A DNA stretch of 64,000 nucleotides. Origin: an uncultured Actinomycetes bacterium (GTDB lineage: Bacteria; Actinomycetota; Thermoleophilia; Solirubrobacterales; 70-9). Positions 41,934 through 50,620 of this stretch are shown here, in pieces; the first letter of the stretch is position 1, and each line of letters starts with the position of its first letter. The translations under genes were made by a program, and so were the position numbers. Where the stretch lies: contig CAMLQY010000009.1 of the NCBI GenBank assembly GCA_946482365.1, positions 1-64,000 of the forward strand, in the 5' to 3' direction. The notes beneath the pieces are model-generated. The model saw nothing but the letters and a program-made list of their open reading frames with translations. It was not told the origin of the DNA and searched no databases.

Positions 41934-42685
41934 CCCGGGCCCGGCCGCGCGATCTCGCGCAGGTAGTCGCGCCAGGCGTCCTCTATGTCCCCGATTCGCG
42001 CTTCGAAGGCGGCCTCCAGCGTCGGCGCGGCCCCGCCCGGCAGGAGTCGCAGGGCGAGTCGCTCGCAGGCGTCCGGCCCGCGCTCGGTCTCGAGCAGGTC
42101 GAAGATCGTGCCGCCGAGGATCACCGCGTCGCGACGCGAGGGGGGGAAGGAGGGACGGGAGCTCTCGCGCAGGCGGCGGATCACCGCCGCCCGGTAGAGC
42201 CCGACCTGGCGGGCGAAGTACTGGGCCCCGCCTTCCACCAGCCAGGCCCAGCCGAGGTAGCGGGCGAAGCGGCGGGGTGTCCAGGAGGGGGGCAGCTCGG
42301 GGTTGTTGGCGGCGATCACCAGCTGCGCGTAGAGCCGCTCGGCGGTGCCGCGCAGGGCTTCGCGCGAGTCGTCGCCGGCGGCGCGGCGCTCCATATGGGG
42401 GTCGTTGAGGACGTGGAGCTCGGTCGCCATCGCCCAGCCGGCCAGGTAGCGGCGCCCTGCCGGTGCCGCCGACCAGCGCGCGGCCGGCAGGAACGGGTGG
42501 GCGAGGGAGAGCAGCGTGGGGTGGGTGTGGACGACGACCGTGACCTCGCCCGGGACCCGCTCGAAGCGGTCCTCGAGCCGCAGCCGCAGTTCCTCCATCC
42601 GGTCGAGAGTCCGCTCCGCGAAGGCGGCGTCGCCGCTGTCGTGACGCGCGGTGAAGCTCAGACTCTGGGTCTCAACCCACGGCAC
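41930..42685 (-). CDS. Peptidase MA-like protein without a clear zinc motif
   Basis: 251 residues. The layout recalls the peptidase MA family: a strand segment FTARHDSGDAAFAERTLDRM, VTVVVHTHPTLLS, and a helix LGWAWLVEGGAQYFARQVG at the place where relatives carry HExxH and the E of the gluzincin motif. HExxH is absent, so activity is doubtful. No signal peptide. It converges on the DUF2007 gene with a 4-nt overlap of stops. Confidence 0.55.
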   Translation of the reverse strand: MPWVETQSLSFTARHDSGDAAFAERTLDRMEELRLRLEDRFERVPGEVTVVVHTHPTLLSLAHPFLPAARWSAAPAGRRYLAGWAMATELHVLNDPHMERRAAGDDSREALRGTAERLYAQLVIAANNPELPPSWTPRRFARYLGWAWLVEGGAQYFARQVGLYRAAVIRRLRESSRPSFPPSRRDAVILGGTIFDLLETERGPDACERLALRLLPGGAAPTLEAAFEARIGDIEDAWRDYLREIARPGPG

Positions 42686-42706
42686 CGGGCGAGACTACCG
42701 GCGGCT

Positions 42707-43336
42707 CTAGACGAGGACTGGTTCGGCTTGGCCGCAGACGCCAAGGATCTCGGCGCGGGCGCGGTCGAACTCTTCGTCGGCCATCACCGGGGTGCCCTCG
42801 AAGGGCAGCTCGCGGTCGACCTCGACCCAGGAGCGGCAGCCGTGGTACTCCTCGCGCACCTTGACGGTGACCGGGCGGGGGATGCGGTGGACCCGCAGCA
42901 GCAGGACGTGCAGGGGGTGGCGCCGCTTCCAGTTGAGCCGCTTTTCGGCGTAGTCGGGCGTCCAGACGTAGAAGGGGGAGAGCCCGTCGACGACGCGGGG
43001 GTCGGTGACCGTGATGTGGTCGGTGACCTCGGCCCAGGCGCGCAGGCGGACGCGCTCGGGCTGGGCGATGCCGCCGTCCTGGATCAGCGCCTTGGCCGGC
43101 GGTTCCTCCTCGCCCCAGACACCCTCCTCGAGCGCGCGGCCGAGCTCCGGGTGATGCGACTCCCGCACCAGGTTGTTCTGCTGGTGGTCGAAGGTGGGGT
43201 AGAGGAAGAAGCGCTCGTGGTCGAGCTCGAAGTGCTTGTTCTCCTCGCGGATGCCCCCCTTGCGGAGGGTCAGCAGCTGCTCGCCCTCGGCGAGTGCACG
43301 GACCGTCACGGCCCATTCCTTGAAAGCGATCGGCAT
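42707..43336 (-). CDS. DUF1802-family protein
   Basis: 209 residues. Begins with the DUF1802 pattern FKEWAVTVRALAEGEQLLTL, RKGGIREENKHFELDHERFF and LYPTFDHQQNNL, and ends with HPLHVLLLRVHRIPRPVTV. The family has no assigned function; some members lie near restriction or cluster-assembly genes. A 143-nt gap upstream holds a CRP-like site. Confidence 0.85.
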   Translation of the reverse strand: MPIAFKEWAVTVRALAEGEQLLTLRKGGIREENKHFELDHERFFLYPTFDHQQNNLVRESHHPELGRALEEGVWGEEEPPAKALIQDGGIAQPERVRLRAWAEVTDHITVTDPRVVDGLSPFYVWTPDYAEKRLNWKRRHPLHVLLLRVHRIPRPVTVKVREEYHGCRSWVEVDRELPFEGTPVMADEEFDRARAEILGVCGQAEPVLV

Positions 43337-43462
43337 TTGAAAGTCGTACCTTGTTTAGGTCGGTGAATCTGAGACCGGGAGTGAGGACGCCTCGAACCCT
43401 GTCCAGGCAGCAAGGCCGCCCGAATTGCGCATTCTAGAGCAGTTGGCTCAGAACGCAAAATA

Positions 43463-43478
43463 TGTGATGAAAGTCACG
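43463..43478. promoter_or_regulatory. CRP/FNR-like site
   Basis: TGTGA-tgaaag-TCACG matches nine of ten bases of the TGTGA-N6-TCACA site of cAMP receptor proteins. It is 127 nt before the DUF1802 start and 2 nt past the hyuB stop. Could be chance. Confidence 0.35.
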
Positions 43479-43479
43479 T

Positions 43480-44994
43480 CTATTCGTCCGCAGGGCCGTG
43501 TCCGCCGCCGCCCGGAGTTTCGAACCGGAGTGTGTCTCCGGGCTCCAGCTCCCCCTCGGCCTTGCCCGGCAGCGCCTCGCCGTTGCGGAGGTTGCGACCC
43601 TCGGCTCCGTCCTCGCCGCCCTCGCTACCGCGCGGCGCGTTGCGGCGGCGCTCGGCGATCAGGCTGAACTGCACCGGTGCCAGGGCCTCGATCTCGCGGA
43701 CGATCCCGTCGCCGCCGTGGTGACGCCCCCCGCCGCCGCTGCCGCGGCGCAGCGACAGCTCCCGCACGCGCAGGGGGAATTCGCTCTCCAGCGCCTCTAC
43801 AGGGGTGTTGAGCGTGTTCGACATCGCGACGTGGATGGCGCTGGGGCCGTCCGCGTCCGGGCAGGCGCCCTGGCCGCCGCCGAGCGTCTCGTAGTAGGTG
43901 AAGCCCTCGCCGGCGAGGGTCAGGTTGTTCATCGTCCCCTGACCTTGGGCCGGCACCGGGCGGGCGCCGCCGAGCGCCGCGACGACGAGGTCGGCGACGC
44001 GGCTCGAGGTCTCGACGTTGCCGGCGGCGACGGCGGCGGGCGCCCGGGCGTTCAGCAGGCAGCCCGGCGGCGCGACGACCTCGATCGGCCGGTAGGCCCC
44101 CGCCGACGGCGGCGCGTCGGGGTCGGTGAGGACGCGGACCGCGAAGAAGGCCGCGGATTTGGTGACCGAGAGGGGGCAGTTGAGGTTGCCCTCGACCTGG
44201 GGGTCGGTGCCGGTGAAGTCGAGGACGAGGCCCTCGCCGCGAATCGTCGCCTCGACCCGCAGGACGACGTCGCGCGGCGACCCCCTCCCGTCGTCCTCGA
44301 GCACGTCCTCGGCGCGCCAGCTGCCATCGGGAAGGGCGCCGAGCGCGGCCCGGGTGCGCCGCTCGGCGTAGGCGAGGATCTCCTCCATCCCCGCCCGCAA
44401 CTGCGCCTCGCCGTGGAGCTCGGCGAGCTCGGCCAGGCGCAGGGCGCCGATCCGGTTGGCCGCCGCCTGCGCGCGGAGGTCGGCGAGGCGCTGGCGGGGG
44501 AAGCGCATGCGCGAGGCGAGCTCGCGAAGCGTCTCGGCGTCGGCGACGGTCGGGGGGATCACCACCCCCTCTTCCTCCAGGCTGGTGGAGCGCGCCGGCA
44601 TGCTTCCGGGCACAACGCCGCCGACGTCGGCGTGGTGGGCGCGGCAGGCGACGAAGCCGAGGGGGCCGGTCGCGGCGAAGACGGGGGAGATCAGGGTGAT
44701 GTCGGGCAGGTGCGTGCCGCCCCGATAGGGGTCGTTGAGGATCCAGTCCCGGCCCGGGCGCTGCTCCAGGTCGAGGACCGCGGCGACCGCGTCGGGCATC
44801 GAGCCGAGGTGGACGGGGATGTGCTCCGCCTGCATCGCCAGCTCTCCGTTTGCGTCGAAGATCGCGGTCGAGCAGTCGTGGCGCTCCTTGATGTTGGCCG
44901 AGTAGGCGGAGCGGATCAGCGCCGCGCCCATCTCCTCGCAGGCGGCGCGCAGGGCGCCGGCCATGACCTGGAGGGTTACCGGGTCGAGCGTCAT
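43480..44994 (-). CDS. Hydantoinase B/oxoprolinase-type subunit
   Basis: 504 residues, the HyuB half of an ATP-dependent cyclic-amide hydrolase. Motifs: LIRSAYSANIKERHDCSTAI, AEHIPVHLGSMPDAVAAVL, DPYRGGTHLPDITL and the C-terminal RRGSGGGGRHHGGDGIVREI. Substrate (hydantoin, 5-oxoproline or another lactam) cannot be read. ATG 44994 is preceded by GGGGAGG. It follows hyuA with 49 nt between, spanned by a hairpin. Confidence 0.92.
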   Translation of the reverse strand: MTLDPVTLQVMAGALRAACEEMGAALIRSAYSANIKERHDCSTAIFDANGELAMQAEHIPVHLGSMPDAVAAVLDLEQRPGRDWILNDPYRGGTHLPDITLISPVFAATGPLGFVACRAHHADVGGVVPGSMPARSTSLEEEGVVIPPTVADAETLRELASRMRFPRQRLADLRAQAAANRIGALRLAELAELHGEAQLRAGMEEILAYAERRTRAALGALPDGSWRAEDVLEDDGRGSPRDVVLRVEATIRGEGLVLDFTGTDPQVEGNLNCPLSVTKSAAFFAVRVLTDPDAPPSAGAYRPIEVVAPPGCLLNARAPAAVAAGNVETSSRVADLVVAALGGARPVPAQGQGTMNNLTLAGEGFTYYETLGGGQGACPDADGPSAIHVAMSNTLNTPVEALESEFPLRVRELSLRRGSGGGGRHHGGDGIVREIEALAPVQFSLIAERRRNAPRGSEGGEDGAEGRNLRNGEALPGKAEGELEPGDTLRFETPGGGGHGPADE

Positions 44995-45012
44995 CGCCCC
45001 CACCACCTCCCC

Positions 45013-45059
45013 AGGTGCAACGTTTTGTGGGCGTATATGGCCCTCAACGCGTTGCACCT
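45013..45059 (-). other. Hairpin spanning the hyuA stop and ending at the hyuB ribosome site
   Basis: AGGTGCAACG (minus 45059-45050) pairs with CGTTGCACCT (45022-45013): 10 bp, loop of 27 nt. On the mRNA it begins in the last hyuA codons, ends 2 nt before GGGGAGG and could protect the 3' end or tune hyuB translation. Confidence 0.5.
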
Positions 45060-47032
45060 CGTGTGGTGGCGCGGATCGTCCCGGCCTCGTCGACCTCGGC
45101 GCTCCAGCCGGGGGGGAGGACGAACGTCGCCTCGGGCAGCTCGAAGACGGCGGGGCCGTTCGCGCGCAGCCCGGCCGGCGGCTCGCCGCGCAGGACCGCG
45201 GCCGCCACCCACTCGCCGCCGAATCGCACCTCGCGGATGCCTTCCTCGAGCGCGCCGGCCCCGGCGGCGGCCAGCCGTGGCTGCGGCCCCGGCGAGACCA
45301 TCGCCAGGCGGACGTGGACGAGCACCACCTCGCCGTCGGGGTCGCGGTGGCCGTAGCGCTCCTCGTGGGCGGCGGCGAAGCGCTCGGCGAGGTCGGCCGG
45401 ATCGGGGTGCGCGGTCCCCGGCACCGGCAGCTCGAAGGCCTGGCCCGCGTAGCGCATCTCGTAGACGGTTTCGGGCTCCGCCCCGTCCGAGCCCCCGCCG
45501 AGGCCGGCGATCAGATCTTCGACCTCGGCTGCGATGCGCTCGGCAGTCATCTCGGCTTCCCCCAGCATCACGGTGCGGGTCGTGTCGCGGCGGCGGTCGG
45601 AGGCGCAGAGGCCGAGCGCCGAGAGCACCCCGCCGGCACGCGGGCAGAGGATCCGCTCGATCCCCAGCTCGGCGGCGATGGCGGCCGCGTGCATCGGCCC
45701 CGCGCCGCCGAAGGGGAGCAGGGCGAAGCCGCGGGGGTCGACGCCCCGCTCCACCGTGACCACCCGCAGCGCCCGCACCATCTCTTGGTTGGCGACGCGG
45801 ACGATCCCCTCGGCCGCCTCCAGCTCGTCCATGCCGAGCTCGTCGGCGAGAGCGCCGACGGCCGCCCGTGCGGCACCAGCGTCGAGCGCGACCCCGCCCG
45901 CCAGGCCGGAGCCGGGCGCGAGGCGGCCGAGCACCAGGTTCGCGTCGGTCACCGTCGGCTCGGTCCCCCCGCGGCCGTAGCAGGCGGGCCCGGGGTCGGC
46001 TCCGGCCGAGCGCGGCCCAACCCGCAGCGCGCCGCCGCTGTCGCGCCACCCGACCGAGCCGCCGCCGGCGCCGACGGTGTGCACGTCGACCATCGGCAGC
46101 TGGATCACCCGGCCGCCGATCTCGCGCGAGTCGGTACGGCGCACCTCGCCGTCCTCGACGACGCAGACGTCGCAGGAGGTGCCGCCCATGTCGAGGCCGA
46201 GAGCGTTGCCGTCGCCGGAGGTGCGGGCGAGCAGGCCGGCCCCGACGGCGCCGCCGGCCGGCCCGGAGAGGACGCTCCAGGCACCCGCCCGCGCGGCCTC
46301 CGCGGCGCTTGCGAGGCCGCCCGAGGAGCGCATCACCTGCGGTAGGGGCAGGCCCGCCGCCGCGGCCGCCTCGCCGAGGCGGCCCAGATAGCGGCCGAGG
46401 AGGGGGGAGAGGTAGGCGTCGATGACGGTCGTCGAGGTGCGCTCGTACTCGCGGAAGCGGGGAAGCACCTCGTGCGAGGCCGAGACGTGGAGGCTCGGTA
46501 TCTCGCGGCGCAGGTGCTCGGCGATGCGCCGCTCGTGGGCCGGGTCGAGGTAGGAGAAGAGGAGGCAGACCGCGACCGACTCGACCCCGCGGTCGTGCAG
46601 CAGCTCCGCGAGCCGGGCCGGCTCCTCCTCCGCGAGCGGCTCGACGACCCCCTCGGGCCCGACCCGCTCCTCCGCCTCGAAGCGCAGATCCGCCTCGACC
46701 AGCGGCGCCGGCTTGGGAGCGCAGAGGCGGTAGAGCTGCGGCCGGGCCTGGCGGCCGATCTCGATCGCGTCGGCGAAGCCGCGGGTCGCGACCAGCGCCG
46801 TGCGGGCGCCGCGTTCCTCCAGCAGCGCGTTGGTGCCGACGGTCATCCCGTGAGCGAAGGACTCGACCTCCGGCCCCGCGGCCCCGGCCAGCCGCAGCAC
46901 CTCCTCCACGGCTGCGATCACGGCCAGCGACTGGTCCTCGGGCGTCGTCGGCAGCTTCGCCGTGTGCAGCCGCTCGCCGTCGAAGAGGACGGCGTCGGTG
47001 AAGGTCCCGCCTACGTCGACACCGAGCAGCAT
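45044..47032 (-). CDS. Hydantoinase A/oxoprolinase-type subunit
   Basis: 662 residues, the HyuA half with an actin-like ATPase fold. Motifs: LLGVDVGGTFTDAVLFDGER at the N-terminus, HGMTVGTNALLEERGARTAL, LSGPAGGAVGAGLLAR, LDMGGTSCDVCVVEDG and VHTVGAGGGSVGWRD. ATP use is expected. It follows the nadB-like gene on the same strand with 13 nt between, which suggests one transcript although the functions are unrelated. Confidence 0.93.
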   Translation of the reverse strand: MLLGVDVGGTFTDAVLFDGERLHTAKLPTTPEDQSLAVIAAVEEVLRLAGAAGPEVESFAHGMTVGTNALLEERGARTALVATRGFADAIEIGRQARPQLYRLCAPKPAPLVEADLRFEAEERVGPEGVVEPLAEEEPARLAELLHDRGVESVAVCLLFSYLDPAHERRIAEHLRREIPSLHVSASHEVLPRFREYERTSTTVIDAYLSPLLGRYLGRLGEAAAAAGLPLPQVMRSSGGLASAAEAARAGAWSVLSGPAGGAVGAGLLARTSGDGNALGLDMGGTSCDVCVVEDGEVRRTDSREIGGRVIQLPMVDVHTVGAGGGSVGWRDSGGALRVGPRSAGADPGPACYGRGGTEPTVTDANLVLGRLAPGSGLAGGVALDAGAARAAVGALADELGMDELEAAEGIVRVANQEMVRALRVVTVERGVDPRGFALLPFGGAGPMHAAAIAAELGIERILCPRAGGVLSALGLCASDRRRDTTRTVMLGEAEMTAERIAAEVEDLIAGLGGGSDGAEPETVYEMRYAGQAFELPVPGTAHPDPADLAERFAAAHEERYGHRDPDGEVVLVHVRLAMVSPGPQPRLAAAGAGALEEGIREVRFGGEWVAAAVLRGEPPAGLRANGPAVFELPEATFVLPPGWSAEVDEAGTIRATTRGATR

Positions 47033-47045
47033 GGCTCCAAGCTAG

Positions 47046-48491
47046 TCAGTCCCAATGCTCGCGGCGGATCTCGCCGCCGTGGCCGCGGACGACGTGGACG
47101 CCGTCGAGGCTCGGGTCCAGGCGGGGGAAGTCGGCGCGCAGGTGGCCGCCGCGGGACTCGCGCCGCTCCAGCGCGCTGGCGGCGATCGCCGCCGCCAGGG
47201 GGTAGGGGTCGCCGAGTAGCTCCTCGAGCTGCCCGGGGCGGCGCAGCGGGCCGGCCAGGCGCCAGACCGCCTCGCGGGTCGCCTCGGTGGGCGGCTGGAA
47301 GCGCCACTCGCCGGGCTCCGGCGGGCTGGGCGCCGGCTCCTCCTCCAGCGCCGCGACCCCCGCGCGGCCGCCGAAGACGAAGCACTCGCTGAGCGAGTTG
47401 GAGGCCAGGCGGTTGGCGCCGTGCAGGCCGGTGCAGGAGCACTCGCCGACCGCGTAGAGCCCCGGCAGCGAGGAGCGCCCGTCGAGGTCGACCGCGACCC
47501 CGCCCATCGTGTAGTGGGCGGCGGGGGCGACCGGGACCGGCTCGGCGCCCGGTCGCAGGCCGGCCTCGGCCAGCGAGTCGAAGACGTTGGGGAAACGGGA
47601 GGGGTCGAGCCCACGCAGGTCGAGCGAGACCGCTTCGGTGCCGTCGGCCGCGAGCCGGTCGAGGATCGCGGCGGTGACCGCGTCGCGCGGGGCCAGCTCG
47701 TCGGTGAAGCGCCGGCCGGAGGCGTCGAGCAGGGCCGCGCCCTCTCCGCGCACCGCCTCGGTTATCAGCATGCCGTCGAAGCGGGTGCCGGGGAGGAAGA
47801 GCGCGGTCGGGTGGAACTGGCAGAACTCGAGGTCGGCGAGGTCGGCTCCCGCCGCCGCGGCCATCGTCGGCCCGGCGCCGATCGCGCCCCAGGGGTTGGA
47901 GGTGCGCTGCCACAGCGCCGCCGCCCCGCCGGTGGCGAGCACGGTCGCGGCGGCGGCGAGGGGTCCGTCGGCGGTCAGCACTCCGTGGCAGCGCTCGCCG
48001 CCGCTCCATAGCGCGGTCATCGAGGCGCGCTCGAGGACCTCGATTCGGGGCTCGGCGGCGACCATCGCCGCCAGCTTCGAGGTGATCTCGTGGCCGGTGG
48101 CGCTGCCGCCGGAGTGGACGATCCGACGCCGGGTGTGGCCGCCCTCCAGCCCCAGGGACAGCTCGCCGTCCTCGTCGCGGTCGAAGACGACCCCACGGCG
48201 GAGCAGCTCGTGCACCGCGCCGGGCGCCTCGTCGACCAGCGCCTGCACCGCCGAGGGCCGGCAGAGGCCGCGCCCGGCGGCGATCGTGTCGGCGGCGTGC
48301 TGGGCGGGGGAGTCGCCGGGCTCCAGCGCCGCCGCCAGACCGCCCTGCGCCCAGAAGCTGGCGCTCTGCGACAGCGGGGTACGGGAGACGACGCAGACCG
48401 CCGCGCCGCGCTCGGCCGCGACCAGCGCCGTCCACAGGCCCGCCGCGCCGCCGCCGACGACGGCGACGTCGTGCTCGGCACTGGGCGCTAT
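47046..48491 (-). CDS. nadB: L-aspartate oxidase-like flavoprotein (start codon unclear)
   Basis: Oxidises aspartate to iminoaspartate for NAD synthesis. The FAD site VAVVGGGAAGLWTALVAAER, SASFWAQGGLAAAL, GHTRRRIVHSGGSATG, EFCQFHPTALF, ITEAVRGEGA, APAAHYTMGGVAVD and GLHGANRLASNSLSE are all as in NadB. The FAD motif begins a few codons after the upstream gene, yet no ATG, GTG or TTG precedes it in frame; the first usual start (GTG 48248) would remove the FAD site. ATA 48491, overlapping the TAG of the upstream gene as ATAG, is a candidate start. A one-base error near 48475 could instead join GTG 48481. No nadA or nadC is adjacent. Confidence 0.8.
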   Translation of the reverse strand: MAPSAEHDVAVVGGGAAGLWTALVAAERGAAVCVVSRTPLSQSASFWAQGGLAAALEPGDSPAQHAADTIAAGRGLCRPSAVQALVDEAPGAVHELLRRGVVFDRDEDGELSLGLEGGHTRRRIVHSGGSATGHEITSKLAAMVAAEPRIEVLERASMTALWSGGERCHGVLTADGPLAAAATVLATGGAAALWQRTSNPWGAIGAGPTMAAAAGADLADLEFCQFHPTALFLPGTRFDGMLITEAVRGEGAALLDASGRRFTDELAPRDAVTAAILDRLAADGTEAVSLDLRGLDPSRFPNVFDSLAEAGLRPGAEPVPVAPAAHYTMGGVAVDLDGRSSLPGLYAVGECSCTGLHGANRLASNSLSECFVFGGRAGVAALEEEPAPSPPEPGEWRFQPPTEATREAVWRLAGPLRRPGQLEELLGDPYPLAAAIAASALERRESRGGHLRADFPRLDPSLDGVHVVRGHGGEIRREHWD

Positions 48492-48907
48492 CGCCGTCCT
48501 GCCTCTCGCCTGATCGCCTCGACCTGGCTGCGAAGCCAGGCGGCCGCGGACTCGCGGGCCCGCGCCCGCTCGTCGCCGATCGCGCCCTCGGCCTCGGCGG
48601 CGCGCTTCTCCGCCTCGGCGATCCGCTTCTCGGCCGCCTCGGCCTGCGCCTCGATCTCGGAGAGGCGGCTCTCCGCCTCAGCGATCACGCGGTCCTTGGC
48701 CTCGCGCTCGCGTCGCAGCTCCTCCGCATGCGCGGCTCGCAGCTCCTCCAAGGCCTGGGAGGCGCGGGCACGCTCCTTCTCCAGATCGGTCTCCAGCGCC
48801 TCGATCTCGGCCGCGACCTGCTTCTCCGCGGCGCTCGCCGCCGCCGCGGCCTCCTCCAGCCGCTTCTTGGCCATCTCGACCTGCGCGCTGAGATCTCCCG
48901 TGTTCAC
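48488..48907 (-). CDS. Coiled-coil protein, unknown
   Basis: 139 residues, nearly all predicted coiled coil with alternating Glu/Ala/Arg heptads (VEMAKKRLEEAAAAASAAEK; AEAEKRAAEAEGAIGDERAR). No membrane or signal segment. GTG 48907 is the start. Its stop overlaps the nadB-like frame by 4 nt. Low complexity makes family assignment unreliable. Confidence 0.65.
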   Translation of the reverse strand: MNTGDLSAQVEMAKKRLEEAAAAASAAEKQVAAEIEALETDLEKERARASQALEELRAAHAEELRREREAKDRVIAEAESRLSEIEAQAEAAEKRIAEAEKRAAEAEGAIGDERARARESAAAWLRSQVEAIRREAGRR

Positions 48908-48962
48908 CCGCCCAATCTATTACGAGATGTCCCGGCGGGCGTTCCATTGCATATGGCTGACG

Positions 48963-48991
48963 TGGTAGAGTATCTCCCATGCGAACTACCA
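48963..48991. promoter_or_regulatory. Inverted repeat around the vapB start
   Basis: TGGTAG (48963-48968) and CTACCA (48986-48991) flank the ATG at 48979 with a 17-nt spacer. AbrB-type antitoxins usually repress themselves at such repeats. Confidence 0.4.
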
Positions 48992-49221
48992 TTGACCGTG
49001 CCGGAAGAGTTGTCATTCCAAAGCCGATGCGGTCCGCTCTGGGCCTTGACGGCGGGGAGGAGGTTGAGCTCTCCCTCCTGGGTGAGCGGATCGAGATGAC
49101 GCCGGCGCCGCGACAGGTCAAGCTCCAGCGCGGTGCGCATGGCCTGCTCACCTCTGACCTGCAGATGCCACCTCACGGCCCCGAGGAGGTTCGGGAGGCC
49201 TTGGAGCGAGCTCGGCGATGA
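48979..49221 (+). CDS. AbrB/MazE-fold antitoxin (VapB-like)
   Basis: 80 residues. The first 45 form a SpoVT-AbrB swapped-hairpin DNA-binding domain (TTIDRAGRVVIPKPMRSALG, EEVELSLLGERIEMTP); the rest is the toxin-wrapping tail. It overlaps the PIN toxin start by 4 nt, the standard antitoxin-toxin order. Confidence 0.9.
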   Translation: MRTTIDRAGRVVIPKPMRSALGLDGGEEVELSLLGERIEMTPAPRQVKLQRGAHGLLTSDLQMPPHGPEEVREALERARR

Positions 49222-49640
49222 TCGCCCCCGATAGCTCGGCCTTGATCGCCGGCTTCATCCCTAGTCACCGTTTCCACGAGGCCGTGTTGCCTTCTTTGGC
49301 AGAGGTGGCGGCGCACGGCAGCCTGATCGGTCACACGATGGCGGAGACCTACTCGGTGCTCAGTACCCCCGGTGGCATCTATCGAGCCGAGCCGCGCTCG
49401 GTGGTCGAGTACCTCGACCAGTTCCTCGACGAGGGCTCGCCGATTCCGGTCTTGCCGGCTGCCCACCGGGAGGCCATTGACCTCCTTGCCGCAAATGGCC
49501 GCCCGGGAGGTGCGATCTACGACGCCCTCATCGGGTTGGCTGCGCGGGATGCTGAAGTAACCCTGGTCAGCCTCGACGGCCGCGCCGCGCCGGTCTATGA
49601 ACTGTGCGGCGTCGACGTGCGGTTCCTGGCGAGCGCCTAA
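49218..49640 (+). CDS. PIN-domain toxin (VapC-like RNase)
   Basis: 140 residues with acidic residues in PIN positions: Asp5 (MIAPDSSALIAGF), a Glu in HTMAETYSVLS, an Asp in GGAIYDALIGLAAR, and LVSLDGRAAPVY near the end. Likely cuts tRNA or rRNA when free. Its last 4 nt overlap the stop of the convergent glycosyltransferase. Confidence 0.9.
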   Translation: MIAPDSSALIAGFIPSHRFHEAVLPSLAEVAAHGSLIGHTMAETYSVLSTPGGIYRAEPRSVVEYLDQFLDEGSPIPVLPAAHREAIDLLAANGRPGGAIYDALIGLAARDAEVTLVSLDGRAAPVYELCGVDVRFLASA

Positions 49641-50581
49641 CTTACGCCCTCGAGAACGGTGCGGTAGGCGACGATCGTCCGCTCGGCCATGCGGGCGGCC
49701 GAGAGGGAGGCGGCGCGTGCGGCGCCCTCGACGCGCGGGTCGGGCGACTCGAGGAGGGGTCGCGCCGCCGCTGTCCATATATCCAGGTCGAACGGCGCGC
49801 AGAGGGTGTCGTCCAGGCCCGCAAGCGCGTGGGGGGCGATCCCGACCGGTGTGGAGAGGACCGGAACGTCGCAGGCGAGCGCCTCGACGCAGGCGAGGCC
49901 GAAGCCCTCGTAGTCGGAGGTGACGAGGACGGCGCCGGCGGCGTTGACCCAGAGCGGCATCTCGTCGGGGTCGATCGAGCCGCCGGTGAGCAGCTCGGCC
50001 TCGCAGGCGCGGGCCAGCTCGGCTGCCCGGTCGTGCCGCTTCTCGGGCCGGGCCGGGTCGGCGGGGAAGAGCAGGTAGCGGCCGGCTGGGTCGAGGCCGA
50101 GCCGCTCCCGTGCCTCGGTGCGGGGCATGCGCCGGAAGCGCCCCAGGTCCGGTCCGCAGGGCAGGACCGCCGAGCCCGGCACGGGGGGGAGGCCCGGCCG
50201 CCCGTCCTCGGCCGAGAAGAGCGCCCGCGAGACCGCTGCGACCAGGTCCGCCCGCCAGGCCAGCCGGTGCGACGTCGGCCCGACCACCGGGTGGCGCACG
50301 TCGGTCCCGTGGAAGCTGACGACAAGCGGCCGAGCGCCGGCCAGCAGCGCGCACCATCCCACCAGCCCGTAGTGGGCGTGGACGAGGTCGAAGCGCTCAC
50401 GCTTCAGCATCCGCCGCAGCCGCCGGGTGGCGGGGCCGTAGTGCTGCCGGCCGCGCGGGAAGGAGAAGACCTCGACCTCGATGCCGAGCTTCCGCATCTC
50501 CTCCACCTGGTCCTGCACCCAGCGCCCCCGCTGTGGGGTGGAGGCGTCGGGAACGAAGTTGGTGACGACCAGGACGCGCAC
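49637..50581 (-). CDS. Glycosyltransferase family 4 (GT-B)
   Basis: 314 residues. N-terminal MRVLVVTNFVPDASTPQRGR, DLVHAHYGLVGWCALLAGAR, VSFHGTDVRHP; C-terminal nucleotide-sugar site VTSDYEGFGLACVEALACDV with the Glu of the E-x7-E motif, then LSTPVGIAPHALAG. Shorter than many GT4 enzymes (about 350-400) but both Rossmann halves are present. It is the only non-TA gene in this 5-kb stretch; donor and acceptor unknown. Confidence 0.88.
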   Translation of the reverse strand: MRVLVVTNFVPDASTPQRGRWVQDQVEEMRKLGIEVEVFSFPRGRQHYGPATRRLRRMLKRERFDLVHAHYGLVGWCALLAGARPLVVSFHGTDVRHPVVGPTSHRLAWRADLVAAVSRALFSAEDGRPGLPPVPGSAVLPCGPDLGRFRRMPRTEARERLGLDPAGRYLLFPADPARPEKRHDRAAELARACEAELLTGGSIDPDEMPLWVNAAGAVLVTSDYEGFGLACVEALACDVPVLSTPVGIAPHALAGLDDTLCAPFDLDIWTAAARPLLESPDPRVEGAARAASLSAARMAERTIVAYRTVLEGVS

Positions 50582-50620
50582 GCGCTGAGACTATCCGCGC
50601 GAGGTTCGCTTAACGGTTGC

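Noticed and set aside
43380..43420. Part of an SRP-like RNA (CGAACCC...CCAGG...AGCA)
   Set aside because: The invariant GGAAGG loop and long flanking helix are absent; no complete RNA can be drawn.
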